The translations under genes were made by a program, and so were the position numbers. From Falsiroseomonas tokyonensis (lineage in GTDB: Bacteria > Pseudomonadota > Alphaproteobacteria > Acetobacterales > Acetobacteraceae), in assembly GCF_019024325.1 (NCBI RefSeq), contig NZ_JAFNJS010000003.1, forward strand, positions 434,001 to 498,000: a stretch of 64,000 nt of DNA, given 5' to 3'. Of this stretch, positions 44,649-53,260 are shown piece by piece. Positions within the stretch are counted from its first letter, which is position 1. Each line of letters starts with the position of its first letter. The notes beneath the pieces are model-generated. The model saw only the letters and a program-made list of their open reading frames with translations, searched no databases and was not told the DNA's origin.

Positions 44649-45115
44649 CACAGGAACACCAACCCACGGCCAGCCGCCGTGGCATTCTGCGCGGCCGCAC
44701 GCGCGATGCTCGGCGGCCCCACATCCAGGCGCAGCGCGTCGGGCGCATGGACCGTGGCGAAGTCGGCCCAAGGCCGATAGGTGGCCTCAGCGCATTCCAC
44801 GATGATGCCGCCGGGCTGCGAAGCCGCCGTGGCCGCACAGACGGCGGCATAGGCTTCGGGATGGGGCGCCCCAGCGAAGATGCCCAGCGGCGCGCCGCTG
44901 CGCATTGCACTGAACCAGGCGCGGAGCTCGGGCCGATCGAAGGCGACGGGCCCGCGCGAGCCACCCGATACTTCATCCAGATCATCGCCCAGCCACAGAA
45001 GCGCGCGTCGGCCGATACGATGTGGCGGCAGCGCATCGCCCCACTTCACCATGTGCACGCCGCAGCCGGAGGCGCGCAGCGCCAGCAGGTGCCGGATATG
45101 CAGCGGGACCATCAT
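44648..45115 (-). CDS. Hypothetical protein of the replication operon
   Basis: A 155-residue protein without recognised domain. It has GVHMVKWGDALPPHRIGRRAL and GGIIVECAEATYRPWADFATV; an alternating alpha/beta pattern is possible. Coupled by ATGA overlap to the HTH gene upstream and the next gene downstream. Two adjacent ATG codons (45115, 45112) could start it. Confidence 0.65.
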   Translation of the reverse strand: MMVPLHIRHLLALRASGCGVHMVKWGDALPPHRIGRRALLWLGDDLDEVSGGSRGPVAFDRPELRAWFSAMRSGAPLGIFAGAPHPEAYAAVCAATAASQPGGIIVECAEATYRPWADFATVHAPDALRLDVGPPSIARAAAQNATAAGRGLVFL

Positions 45116-45360
45116 GCGGGCGCGCCCTGCGGCTCGGCCTTCGCCGCCTTCACCGTCTCTTCCGAGGTGGAGCGGAAGCGGCGGGCCGCTTCCCATGCCT
45201 CCACATCGGATTCGCGATAGACGACAAGGCGGCCGCCGGGCATGCGCAGATAGGGCGGCCCGCTGCCGTCCTGGCGCCAGCGCTGCACGGTTCGAATATC
45301 GACGCCTTCGCGCTCGGCGAGCTGCGCGGAGGTAAGGTGGTTGGTTCCGCGATCGGACAT
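45112..45360 (-). CDS. MerR/AlpA-like helix-turn-helix protein (excisionase-like)
   Basis: An 82-residue protein: LTSAQLAEREGVDIRTVQRW is a HTH, followed by YLRMPGGRLVVYRESDVEAW, the wing and C-terminal helix typical of HTH_17/excisionase proteins. It heads the five-gene replication operon. In P4 the comparable AlpA controls integrase; a similar role in excision or regulation is likely here. Confidence 0.82.
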   Translation of the reverse strand: MSDRGTNHLTSAQLAEREGVDIRTVQRWRQDGSGPPYLRMPGGRLVVYRESDVEAWEAARRFRSTSEETVKAAKAEPQGAPA

Positions 45361-45463
45361 GGGGCCTTCCGGTCATGAGACGACAGGCGGCGAAACTGCG
45401 CCCATCGGGCGCGGGGCGCCTGAGTCCGCAGGCCGAAAGCTGCCCAAGCCCGGGAAATGTCCA

Positions 45464-46936
45464 TTAATCGGCCTTTCCGCCGGACGCCTGCGGTTCCGCC
45501 TGCCCAACGGCGGGAGAGAATTTCGGAAGATAGATCAGTCCAATCCCGTAATCGGGGAAGGTCGGCCAGGAGGAGGGCGCCCGCTCCCCAATGATCGCAC
45601 AGACCTCGCTGCGGATCGCCTCGTCTCCGGGCACTTCAACCCTAGGGCCTCCAAATCTGTAGTGCTTGCTCCAGATGTCTTTTACTTTAGGAACGACAAT
45701 ATCGACGCAAAATATTTCAACGCCGAGTACATGTCCATGGTCAATAGAATATTTCGGAAAAATATGCGCGCAGTTTATGGCGGCGCATCGAATAACATCA
45801 CTCTCCCGCGGGATTTGATTTTTAAACGCAGCCTCAGGAAGCTGCAAAAGATTTATGTTATCCTTAATTGTGTCGTTTGACAGGTCGGGCTCGCCAATCA
45901 TCTTCGCGAGACGATCGCCAAACGCAGGATTCACTGACACGCGACCACCATCGATGGTGGATTTGTTGTCGGGATACGAGCGAATCCAGAAGAGGATGCG
46001 GGCGAGCTTTCGCATTCTGGCCTCGCGCAAGGGGCGACCTAGCGGCTTCGGGCCGTCGGATCGTACTCGGGGCGGTCGGCTGGGCTTCGGCTTCGGCGCG
46101 TCCGCCGCAGGCGCCGTCACGGCAGCCGAGGCCGTCGCCACCGTGATCTGGTGAAGCGTGGTATTCCGCCACCTGGCCAGCCCACCCAACCAGTCGATCT
46201 CTTCGACGGACAGCCAGGCATGCGAAGGAACGGGCGCCGGCGCTTGGCCGTCCTGCGCACCGGAGGCGACAATCAAACCCGCGTCGAGAGCGCGCAGCAG
46301 ATCCAGGCGCCGCCTGAGCATCCAGAGCTGCAGCGCAAATTCCACGAGGCCGACCGATAGGCCGCCCTCATCAGAGGCGTCGGGATCGTAAGCGAGGCTC
46401 GCCAGCCCGCCGCGCTGCCGGCGTAGATCCGGGACGCTGCCCGGCAGGTGCGGAGGCTCAATCAACCGCTTGCCGGTCAAGGCATCGAGCTTCGCCGCCA
46501 GCCCGCGCCACACGGGATGAACAAAGAGCTCGCGCGCCACGAAAATCGGAAGCGATTCACTCCCCCAAGGCTGCCGCAAGTCGAGAACCCCTTCGGGCAC
46601 TTCGCGCGCCAGGACGACGACTGCCCCTGCCGCCTCGGCATCCATTGCCCGAGGCATGGGCATCGCGATCACATGGCCCGCACCCAACCCGCTGCCGGTC
46701 CCTGCCGGATCGCGCCGCAGAACCAAGGCCAGCGCCAGCGCGTGAACCGCGCCTGGCGCCGTGCCAGCATCCTCCATCGTCGTCATCACCACCCCACGCC
46801 GACCATCCCCACGCGACGAAGGAAGCGGCGCGGCCGGCCGGGCGTGGGGTCCCGGCGCGCGGCGGCCAACCGTGGCCGCGCCTTGCTGCAGCATCGGCGG
46901 CGGCATCATCCCGGGCAAGTTGGAAGCTGCTCGCAT
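45464..46936 (-). CDS. Hypothetical protein with atypical AT-richer 3' half
   Basis: A 490-residue protein of unknown function. The N-terminal 300 residues are Ala/Arg/Pro-rich with a segment LSVEEIDWLGGLARWRNTTLH. From about residue 340 the composition changes: an AT-richer stretch (about 45650-46000) codes for a polar Asn/Ile/Lys/Asp-rich domain with INCAHIFPKYSIDHGHVLG and DIWSKHYRFGGPRVEV. This could be a chimera of element-specific and acquired parts. ATG 46936 overlaps the upstream stop; ATG 46786 is the alternative. Confidence 0.6.
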   Translation of the reverse strand: MRAASNLPGMMPPPMLQQGAATVGRRAPGPHARPAAPLPSSRGDGRRGVVMTTMEDAGTAPGAVHALALALVLRRDPAGTGSGLGAGHVIAMPMPRAMDAEAAGAVVVLAREVPEGVLDLRQPWGSESLPIFVARELFVHPVWRGLAAKLDALTGKRLIEPPHLPGSVPDLRRQRGGLASLAYDPDASDEGGLSVGLVEFALQLWMLRRRLDLLRALDAGLIVASGAQDGQAPAPVPSHAWLSVEEIDWLGGLARWRNTTLHQITVATASAAVTAPAADAPKPKPSRPPRVRSDGPKPLGRPLREARMRKLARILFWIRSYPDNKSTIDGGRVSVNPAFGDRLAKMIGEPDLSNDTIKDNINLLQLPEAAFKNQIPRESDVIRCAAINCAHIFPKYSIDHGHVLGVEIFCVDIVVPKVKDIWSKHYRFGGPRVEVPGDEAIRSEVCAIIGERAPSSWPTFPDYGIGLIYLPKFSPAVGQAEPQASGGKAD

Positions 46937-47382
46937 CACGCGGGCCGCACATTGCCGGCCCGCGGCGCCGGATGGTGCGCGCGGCGCCAAGCGATGGAAT
47001 CGTCCATCATCCGCCCGACATCGGGCGCCGGGAAATCGGAGGCACGCCAGGCGGCATAGTCCATCCGGGCCGCGGCCAGGTGCGCCGCGGCCTCTGCCAT
47101 TCGCAGCAGCGGCAGCGGGCGCCAGGCGCCGGAGAGGGCGAGGCGCAGCAGCTCCGCCGCGACCTCGCCGGCGGCGACCGCATCATCCGGCGGAAGATGG
47201 GCCTCCACCAGGCTGGCCACATCGCAGGCAACCACGGCGGCCGGCATGGCCTCCGCCGCGCGGATGAGCTGCGCCATGCGGGAGGGGCCGCCGGCCTTGC
47301 GGGCGGGCATCAGTGCCTCACCGGCGGCGCCGCTGCGGCGGCCATGGCCACGGCATTGCCATGCGCGGCCGCAGCGGCACAT
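46936..47382 (-). CDS. Hypothetical protein
   Basis: A 148-residue Ala-rich helical protein with no recognised domain. It starts MCRCGRAWQCRGHGRRSG, three Cys in the first ten residues, which could be a metal site or chance. GGAAGG precedes the ATG by nine bases. A later Met (MPARKAGG) would remove the Cys-rich start. It is coupled to the following gene by overlap. Confidence 0.55.
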   Translation of the reverse strand: MCRCGRAWQCRGHGRRSGAAGEALMPARKAGGPSRMAQLIRAAEAMPAAVVACDVASLVEAHLPPDDAVAAGEVAAELLRLALSGAWRPLPLLRMAEAAAHLAAARMDYAAWRASDFPAPDVGRMMDDSIAWRRAHHPAPRAGNVRPA

Positions 47383-47415
47383 GGCGATGCCCTTCCGGGC
47401 GGGAGGCGGGCCGGC

Positions 47416-47865
47416 TCATGCCTCGCCCCCGGGCTGCGCTAGGTAGCCCAACAGCCGGGCGGCATCTTCCGCCGCGCTGGCCAGCATCTGGAATTCCTCA
47501 TCGTTCTGCCCGCCCTCCGCATCCGCGAAGGCCGCCGTGGCGCTCATCTTGGCGGCAAGGCCCACCAGGCCGGCGGCGGGGATCTCCGTCATTTCCAGTA
47601 GCGTATCCACATAGGCTTCCCAGTGCTCTTGCTGGTCCGCATCTGCCGCGGCCATGGCCGCGCGATCCCGCGCGCCTTCCGCCTTCGTCCATTGCCGGAA
47701 AGCCGCCTCCTGCCGCTCCAGCGCGGCGCGGGCGGCGGTACGCAGGGCGAGAAGCCGGGCATCCGCCTCCGGCAGCGCCGCCGGCGCTTCGGCCAGCGCC
47801 GCGGGCGTGAACAGCAGGGCGGGCGCCGCAGCCAGCAGGCCGCGCCGGGTGGGGGCGGTGGTCAT
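47416..47865 (-). CDS. Small protein with Tat-type leader (paralogue 1)
   Basis: A 149-residue protein. The N-terminus TRRGLLAAAPALLFTPAALA is a twin-arginine-like export leader. The mature part is helical and charged and is similar to the product of the next upstream gene (LLALRTAARAALERQ with AGLVGLAAKMSATAAF, against LLALAQRWRSAWACFESAC with AAGLAVKAALL). Related unexported proteins are common in alphaproteobacterial phage regions. Function unknown. Confidence 0.65.
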   Translation of the reverse strand: MTTAPTRRGLLAAAPALLFTPAALAEAPAALPEADARLLALRTAARAALERQEAAFRQWTKAEGARDRAAMAAADADQQEHWEAYVDTLLEMTEIPAAGLVGLAAKMSATAAFADAEGGQNDEEFQMLASAAEDAARLLGYLAQPGGEA

Positions 47866-48311
47866 GCTTCCACCTCCGGGGCGCAGGGCACCAGGCGACG
47901 CGCATCGGCTGCCAGGCTGCGCGCCAGATCGTCATGTCGCGGCCGCGGCTCGGTCGGGCCGAGAAAGATTCGGGACAGCAGCGCCGCCTTTACAGCCAAG
48001 CCAGCGGCGCCAATGGCGGGCGCTGCGGCCATGGCCTGCTCTACCGCTGCAATGGCGGTCAGCTCGCCATGCATCCGCGCGCTCGCGGCATCGGTCGCAG
48101 GCCGATCATCATGCCGTTCGGCGACGGCGTAGGCATCACACGCGGATTCAAAGCAGGCCCATGCCGAGCGCCACCGCTGCGCCAGGGCCAGCAGCTCGGC
48201 ATCCGGTTCGCTTGCGGCGCAGGCGATGCCAGGCGATGCGGCGATGAGCGCGGCACCGCCGCGCAGCACTGCACGGCGCCCGCGCGCCGTTGTAGGGTGG
48301 TCAGCAGTCAT
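47862..48311 (-). CDS. Small protein with Tat-type leader (paralogue 2)
   Basis: A 149-residue paralogue of the downstream gene, overlapping it by ATGA. The leader reads ARGRRAVLRGGAALIAASPG with an AxA-like cleavage at IACAAS. The rest is helical with SEPDAELLALAQRWRSAW. First gene of the leftward set, divergent from the XRE regulator across a 109-bp region with an inverted repeat. Confidence 0.65.
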   Translation of the reverse strand: MTADHPTTARGRRAVLRGGAALIAASPGIACAASEPDAELLALAQRWRSAWACFESACDAYAVAERHDDRPATDAASARMHGELTAIAAVEQAMAAAPAIGAAGLAVKAALLSRIFLGPTEPRPRHDDLARSLAADARRLVPCAPEVEA

Positions 48312-48381
48312 CGTTCGGGCCTCCGTGGGGCTCGGGTGGTGGTCAGGCCGGGTGTGGGAGCTTCCACCTTCCCCATCCGGC

Positions 48382-48410
48382 CGTTCTGACGTTGTTCAGC
48401 TTTCAGAACG
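48382..48410. promoter_or_regulatory. Operator-like inverted repeat in a divergent promoter region
   Basis: CGTTCTGA-13 nt-TCAGAACG is a perfect 8-bp inverted repeat just before the XRE regulator and between divergent transcription units. TTCTGAACG recurs at about 48450 and GTTCAG motifs at 48428 and 48475. This pattern suits autoregulation by the adjacent HTH protein. Confidence 0.6.
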
Positions 48411-48420
48411 CGGTTAGGAT

Positions 48421-48696
48421 ATGCTCCGGTTCAGCACAGTGCAAGGCTTTCTGAACGTGGTGCAGTTAGCGGCGGTTCAGTCGAAGATGGCGCGAGCAGC
48501 AGTCGGCCTCGGCGTTCGCGACCTGGCAGCAGCGGCAGGTGTGTCCACGGACACAATTGTCCGTCTCGAAAAGGGCGAGGCGCTCCAAGCTCGGACCCTC
48601 GCCGCGATCCGCGCTGCCCTAGAAGCTGCCGGCGTCGAATTCATCGCAGAGAATGGCGGCGGGCCTGGAGTGCGGCTGCGGAAGGCGGGATCGTGA
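48421..48696 (+). CDS. XRE-family HTH regulator
   Basis: Up to 91 residues. The HTH reads GLGVRDLAAAAGVSTDTIVR, followed by LEKGEALQARTLAAIRAALE and a short C-terminus AGVEFIAENGGGPGVRLRK, the layout of small phage/plasmid XRE regulators. The first 20 residues are not family-like, so a later start (GTG 48457 or ATG 48487) is likely. The stop overlaps the start of the AlbA-domain gene, which suggests joint control of element genes. Confidence 0.8.
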   Translation: MLRFSTVQGFLNVVQLAAVQSKMARAAVGLGVRDLAAAAGVSTDTIVRLEKGEALQARTLAAIRAALEAAGVEFIAENGGGPGVRLRKAGS

Positions 48697-50843
48697 CGCC
48701 ATTCGTTGTTGGAGAACGAAAGGTCTCGCTTAAGGAGCTGGTCCAACTCCTTAATTCGGTTGATGAGCACCATAACCTGGAAGCCAAGCGAGGCAGCCAG
48801 ATCGGCAAGTCGATCCTGGAGACCGTCTGCGCCTTCGCCAACGAACCACGTATGGGAGGAGGTATCCTTCTGCTCGGCGTCGAGCCAGAGGAGGGGTCGC
48901 TCTTCCCAGGATACACGGTGACCGGCGTCGCTGATCCGGACAAGATCACGCAAGACCTCGTCAACCAGTGCAACACCGTTTTCAATCTGCCGGTGCGTAT
49001 TCTCACCCAGACCGAGCAGGTTAACGGTGAGACGGTGATCGGCGTCCATGTCGTCGAAGCACCAGCTGCAGCGAAGCCGATATTCGTAGCCAAGACCGGG
49101 CTGCCCGGAGGCGCGTTTCGGCGCATTGGCTCATCAGACGTTCGATGCACGGAAGAGGATCTTGCCGTCCTCTTCAATGACCGCGGCGTCGAGCAGTACG
49201 ACTCAACCGATATTCCCGGGTCGTCGCTTGCCGATGTCGATATGGATGCACTGTCAGCATACCGCCGAGCGAGGGCTGCGGTGAATCCATCGGCCGAAGA
49301 GCTGCAGCTAGAGGACGACGATCTGCTTCTAGCGTTGCGCTGCGCTAACCCGAAGCCTGGCGGCCTGGTGCTTACCGTAGCAGGGCTTGTACTTTTTGGC
49401 CGGTCACTCGCCCTGCGCAGGCATATGCCGATGCTGCGAATTGACTACGCCCGGGTGCCTGGAAAAGACTGGGTCGAGGACGCTGCATCCCGATTTGAAG
49501 CTACCCTCGATATGCGCGGCCCGTTGATGACGCTGCTGGTGCGAGCGCAGGCCGCTATCATGGACGATCTGCCACGAGCCTTTCACCTGCCATCCAATTC
49601 ATTGCAGCGCGAAGATGAGCCTAAGCTGCCGCATCGGGTGATCAGAGAGGCGCTGGTTAACGCGGCGATGCATCGCAGTTACCGAGAACAGCATCCGGTG
49701 CTCATCGTCCGCTACGCCAATCGCCTCGTCATCCAAAACCCTGGTTATTCCTTGAAATCTGAGGAGCGCCTTGGTGAGCCGGGGTCAGTCACCCGCAATG
49801 TAGCGATCGCTGCAGTTCTGCACGACACCAATTTCGCTGAGACAAAAGGAACCGGTATCCGCGCTATGCAGGCGGAAATGGTCAAGGCAGGTTTGGAGCC
49901 TCCACAGCTCAAGTCAGACAGGGTCGGCAATCGCTTCACAGCTACATTCTTGTTTCATCATTTTCTTACAGAGCGCGATGTCAATTGGCTTGGGCAGTTT
50001 CGTGAGCACAACCTGACAAATGAAGATCACAAGGCCCTAATTCTCGTTCGAGAGACGGGCACGATCGATAATCGTGCATATCGGGATCTAAACCACACCG
50101 ATCCCTGGGTGGCCGGCCATGCATTGCGCAGGTTGAGGGATGCAGGCTTGTTGAAGGCACTCGGCCGCACGTCAGGCACCTTTTACGTACCAGATGGGAT
50201 GCTCGCGACCGCAATGGCCAGCCCTAGCGACACGACGACACAAACCGACGAAGATGAGGATGCAGGCGAAGGCCGCTTGGTCGATAACACGACGGGCTTG
50301 GCAGATAGTTCTTCAGGCTTGGCAGATAGGCGCGGTGCCTTGGCAGGTAGTGCGGCGGCCTTGGCAGGTAAGGGTGCGGCCTTGGCAGACAGCGTCCATG
50401 CTGCACCTACCTCTCTCCCGGCGGTGACGAGCCCTTCAGGCGAGAAGGGGAGCGATCTTGCTCCGAAAACGGAACCCTTGCGCGTCACTCAAGTACCGAA
50501 GACACGCGTGCCGCGGACGCGCCGGAGCACGGCTGAGGACCTTTTGAGCGGCCAACCGGAGCTCGAGCGTGGCGCGCTTCCTGAGGAGCTTCAGGCGCAA
50601 CTGCACGGCCTCGGGAAGCGATCCGATCCGGACTCCATGGAAGCCGCGGTGCTCGCGCTGACGGCTTGGCGTCCTCTGCGCATCAAGGACTTGGCGAGGC
50701 TGATGGGGAGGTCTGTTGGATATACCGGCGACATCGTCGGCCGAATGGTCGCGGCAAAGGTTCTTGAACCGACGATCCCTTCCGCGCCGAAGCATCCCGA
50801 ACAGACATACCGCCCACGGCGCGAAACCCCAACCTCGAAATAG
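48693..50843 (+). CDS. AlbA_2/Schlafen-domain ATP-binding regulator (COG2865-like)
   Basis: A 716-residue protein. The N-terminal AlbA_2 domain shows HHNLEAKRGSQIGKSILETVC and GGGILLLGVEPEEGSLFPG. A GHKL-like part follows with REALVNAAMHRSYRE, IQNPGYSL and FAETKGTGIRAMQ. A winged-helix region, a repetitive linker coded by five 21-bp repeats, and a C-terminal HTH-like segment IKDLARLMGRSVGYTGDIVG complete it. GTG start overlaps the XRE stop. Known relatives are regulators, and some Schlafen-type ones act in phage defence or as toxin controllers. Confidence 0.8.
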   Translation: MTPFVVGERKVSLKELVQLLNSVDEHHNLEAKRGSQIGKSILETVCAFANEPRMGGGILLLGVEPEEGSLFPGYTVTGVADPDKITQDLVNQCNTVFNLPVRILTQTEQVNGETVIGVHVVEAPAAAKPIFVAKTGLPGGAFRRIGSSDVRCTEEDLAVLFNDRGVEQYDSTDIPGSSLADVDMDALSAYRRARAAVNPSAEELQLEDDDLLLALRCANPKPGGLVLTVAGLVLFGRSLALRRHMPMLRIDYARVPGKDWVEDAASRFEATLDMRGPLMTLLVRAQAAIMDDLPRAFHLPSNSLQREDEPKLPHRVIREALVNAAMHRSYREQHPVLIVRYANRLVIQNPGYSLKSEERLGEPGSVTRNVAIAAVLHDTNFAETKGTGIRAMQAEMVKAGLEPPQLKSDRVGNRFTATFLFHHFLTERDVNWLGQFREHNLTNEDHKALILVRETGTIDNRAYRDLNHTDPWVAGHALRRLRDAGLLKALGRTSGTFYVPDGMLATAMASPSDTTTQTDEDEDAGEGRLVDNTTGLADSSSGLADRRGALAGSAAALAGKGAALADSVHAAPTSLPAVTSPSGEKGSDLAPKTEPLRVTQVPKTRVPRTRRSTAEDLLSGQPELERGALPEELQAQLHGLGKRSDPDSMEAAVLALTAWRPLRIKDLARLMGRSVGYTGDIVGRMVAAKVLEPTIPSAPKHPEQTYRPRRETPTSK
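50295..50399 (+). repeat. Five 21-bp tandem repeats inside the AlbA-domain gene
   Basis: Units start at 50295, 50316, 50337, 50358 and 50379, each with a G-C/G-CTTGGCAG core. They encode seven-residue units such as GLADSSS, GLADRRG and ALAGSAA, a flexible linker between the GHKL-like core and the C-terminal HTH. Copy number could change by slippage without shifting frame. Confidence 0.85.
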
Positions 50844-51058
50844 GGCCCTCTGCATCGGGTGCGAGGCGCTACCCGATTGGACTATCCTCCCCCGGCAGCG
50901 TGCCGCGACACGGTGATATTCTCCTGGCCGTAGCACCGCCCTTGGGCGGGAGCGCCATGCGGGGTTTGTAGGAGGCCCCGCCGGCGCGCTGCACCTGCCA
51001 TGCGCGTCCTCCGGGCCTTCAAGCGAGGGAGGCCGGGGACGGCCGAGGCGCCGGCGGC

Positions 51059-51385
51059 TTAGCCGCCCGGCTTCGCCTCGACCTCGGCCAACGCGTTCTC
51101 CACGGTCGCGAGCTGCTGGCCCGCCACCATCGTTAGCACCACCTGCGCCGCGGCGTTCCAGTCGGCGCCGGTGAGCTGATCGATGGAGGAGGGCGGCACG
51201 GCGGCGAGCTGCGCGATCATCCGATGCGAGGCCGGCCCATCGATGACGACGCCGCCTTCCGCCAGCAGGCGATAGGGCAGTCCGCATTCGCGGAGGTCGC
51301 GGCCGCTAGGATCGCGCAGCGTGAGCTCATGCAGCTGCGCGCCATGCGCCGGGATGGGGGCGGACAGTTTCAGCTTGGTGGACAT
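51059..51385 (-). CDS. Mu gp41-like phage tail assembly chaperone
   Basis: A 108-residue protein with the family pattern KLKLSAPIPAHGAQLHELTL, then LRDPSGRDLRECGLPYRLL and a helical C-terminus with IDQLTGADWNAAAQVVLTMV. In Mu-like phages this protein binds the tape measure before tube polymerisation. AAGGAAG lies 7 bases before ATG 51385. It is placed after the hub gene rather than before the tape measure, an unusual order. Confidence 0.75.
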   Translation of the reverse strand: MSTKLKLSAPIPAHGAQLHELTLRDPSGRDLRECGLPYRLLAEGGVVIDGPASHRMIAQLAAVPPSSIDQLTGADWNAAAQVVLTMVAGQQLATVENALAEVEAKPGG

Positions 51386-51582
51386 GATGGACTTCCTTGG
51401 CTGGCGCGGCCTTCGCGGCGCCGGTTGAAGAAAATGCGCGGTGAGCGAAGCCGAGACCCGGCGTCCCGCTGGCAGCTTCGCTCTTGCGTTCTGGCGCCCG
51501 CGCGCACCAGCCCAAACCAGCGGGGTTCCGTGCGGTGGCCGGAGGGCGCCCAGCGAAGGGCAGGCCGCGCCGGCCACCGAAG

Positions 51583-52728
51583 TCATGGCGTCGGCTGGCG
51601 CTCCCGCGCAAACGTGCCGCGCGGGCCCCAGATCAGGCCGCCTCCGCTGCCGGTTCGGGGTGCCGGGATCGGCTCCGGCGTCAGCGCCTCGGGCGGCGTC
51701 AGGGTCATGCTGGTGCGGCGGCCAGCCTTCGCGTTCAGCGTGAATTCCACCTCCTTCACCAGCAGGTCATGCTCAAGCTGCAGCCATGGGATGTTGACGG
51801 AGGTGACCTCATTCACCTGCCACAGGCGGCCATCCGGCTGGCGCCAGCCCGGCACCTCCACCCGTAGGGCAAGGCCTTGCGCGCGAGAGGTGGCGGCGGC
51901 CCATAGCGCCCGCGCACGGGCATCCGCAGCGGTGCCATCGCCCTCCGCCCGCATGATCCGCAGGCGGTTGCGTGGCACCTCCGGATCCTCGGCCGTGGCG
52001 ACGATCGCGCTTTGCGCCCCGCCATTGGGCAGCTGCTCGGGCTCGTCAATCTCCACCTGGCGCGCCGCCGCGGAGGGCGATTGCGACAGCACGAGGTACT
52101 TGCGGAAGCGCTTGCCGCCGTCGATTTCGGCCGAGGCGCTGATGATGTTCTCGCCCAGCACCAGCGCGCCAGAGGCGCGGCGCGTCAGGGCGCGGGTCAG
52201 CACCAGCCGGCCCTCCGCATCATCGGTGGCCAGCACGCCGCGCATGCGCGCCAGGCGCTCGATAATCTGCCAGGCGGTATCGGTGCGCTCGAATCGCTCC
52301 AGGGCGAAGGGCTCGCCGCAATCGACTTCCTCCACCACCTGGATGCCGATCGGCGCCGCCAGGGCACGCGCAATGGCGACTAGGCCGGTGCGGCGGAATT
52401 CGGTGCCGTTGATGTGCGGCATGCAGTCGACCAGGTCGCCGGTCAGGGATCGGCCGGCGATGGTGACGGAAGAGGAGTCGGCCGCGATATTCGCGTCCAT
52501 TCGATCAATGTGACCTGTCAGCACCAGGTCATCCCCGAAGCGCAGCTCCACCTTCGCAAACGGCAGCACCGGCCAGACCTCGCCGGCGCCTTCCCAGCCG
52601 CGGGCGATGCCGAAGGCGAAGGCGGCGCTGGCCTGTTCCAGGCCGCGCGTCACGCGGATATCGGTCCAGCTGCTGTACAGGCGACCATCCACCAGCAGCG
52701 CCGGCTGGTCCGGGCTCGGCCGGATCAT
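51583..52728 (-). CDS. Mu gpP-like baseplate hub protein
   Basis: A 381-residue protein of the gpP/late-control D superfamily that forms the hub at the tail tip. It begins PALLVDGRLYSSWTDIRVTR and has GHIDRMDANIAADSSSVTIA with GRSLTGDLVDCM, then ALERFERTDTAWQIIERLAR. The C-terminus contains VNEVTSVNIPWLQLEHDLLV and a family-typical TMTLTPPEA. ATG 52728 overlaps the upstream stop. About 200 bases without a gene separate it from the chaperone gene. Confidence 0.82.
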   Translation of the reverse strand: MIRPSPDQPALLVDGRLYSSWTDIRVTRGLEQASAAFAFGIARGWEGAGEVWPVLPFAKVELRFGDDLVLTGHIDRMDANIAADSSSVTIAGRSLTGDLVDCMPHINGTEFRRTGLVAIARALAAPIGIQVVEEVDCGEPFALERFERTDTAWQIIERLARMRGVLATDDAEGRLVLTRALTRRASGALVLGENIISASAEIDGGKRFRKYLVLSQSPSAAARQVEIDEPEQLPNGGAQSAIVATAEDPEVPRNRLRIMRAEGDGTAADARARALWAAATSRAQGLALRVEVPGWRQPDGRLWQVNEVTSVNIPWLQLEHDLLVKEVEFTLNAKAGRRTSMTLTPPEALTPEPIPAPRTGSGGGLIWGPRGTFARERQPTP

Positions 52729-53249
52729 TCGGGCCGCCGCCCCACCGGGGTCCACCGCGGCGGGGGCGTTTCATCCACCTCGCCGCGCCAGGGCATATCG
52801 ACCGTCGTCAGGCCGGAGGCGGCCCAGGCTTCATCGAAGCCGGGCGTACCGGAAACCTCGGCCATCAGGCGCATGAAACGGTAGCGGTCGTGTTCCACCA
52901 TCATGCTTTGCGGCATGGGCAGCGGCAGCCCGCCGCGGCCATCCGGGGCCACCACGCGGCGGGTGCGAAACAGCAGCCCATCGTAGGAAGATTCTACTTC
53001 CACGCTCAGGGTGACGCACACTCCACTCATGGCGGATATCGCCCAAGGCGCGGAATAGTCCGCGCGCATGCCGTCAAGGCTTTCCATGCGAACCGTCAGC
53101 CCCCGCATACCCATGGGGCAGAACAAGTACGGCGCGTGGTGGATCACCGCTTGACGGGAACCGCCGATGACCTGCGCGAAGGTGCGCGACCACTCCCATT
53201 CGCTGGCCGGCCTAGCGAGGATGTGGCGGAGGGCTTCGGAGGGTTTCAT
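52725..53249 (-). CDS. Hypothetical protein of the tail module
   Basis: A 174-residue protein without recognised domain. It is rich in beta-like stretches (VCVTLSVEVESSYDGLLFRT, QAVIHHAPYLFCPMG). Coupled to the hub gene by ATGA overlap, so probably a structural or assembly protein of the same tail. ATG 53249 gives a start in line with the coupled spacing; the long upstream frame overlaps another gene. Confidence 0.6.
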   Translation of the reverse strand: MKPSEALRHILARPASEWEWSRTFAQVIGGSRQAVIHHAPYLFCPMGMRGLTVRMESLDGMRADYSAPWAISAMSGVCVTLSVEVESSYDGLLFRTRRVVAPDGRGGLPLPMPQSMMVEHDRYRFMRLMAEVSGTPGFDEAWAASGLTTVDMPWRGEVDETPPPRWTPVGRRPE

Positions 53250-53260
53250 GCCGCCGTGCC

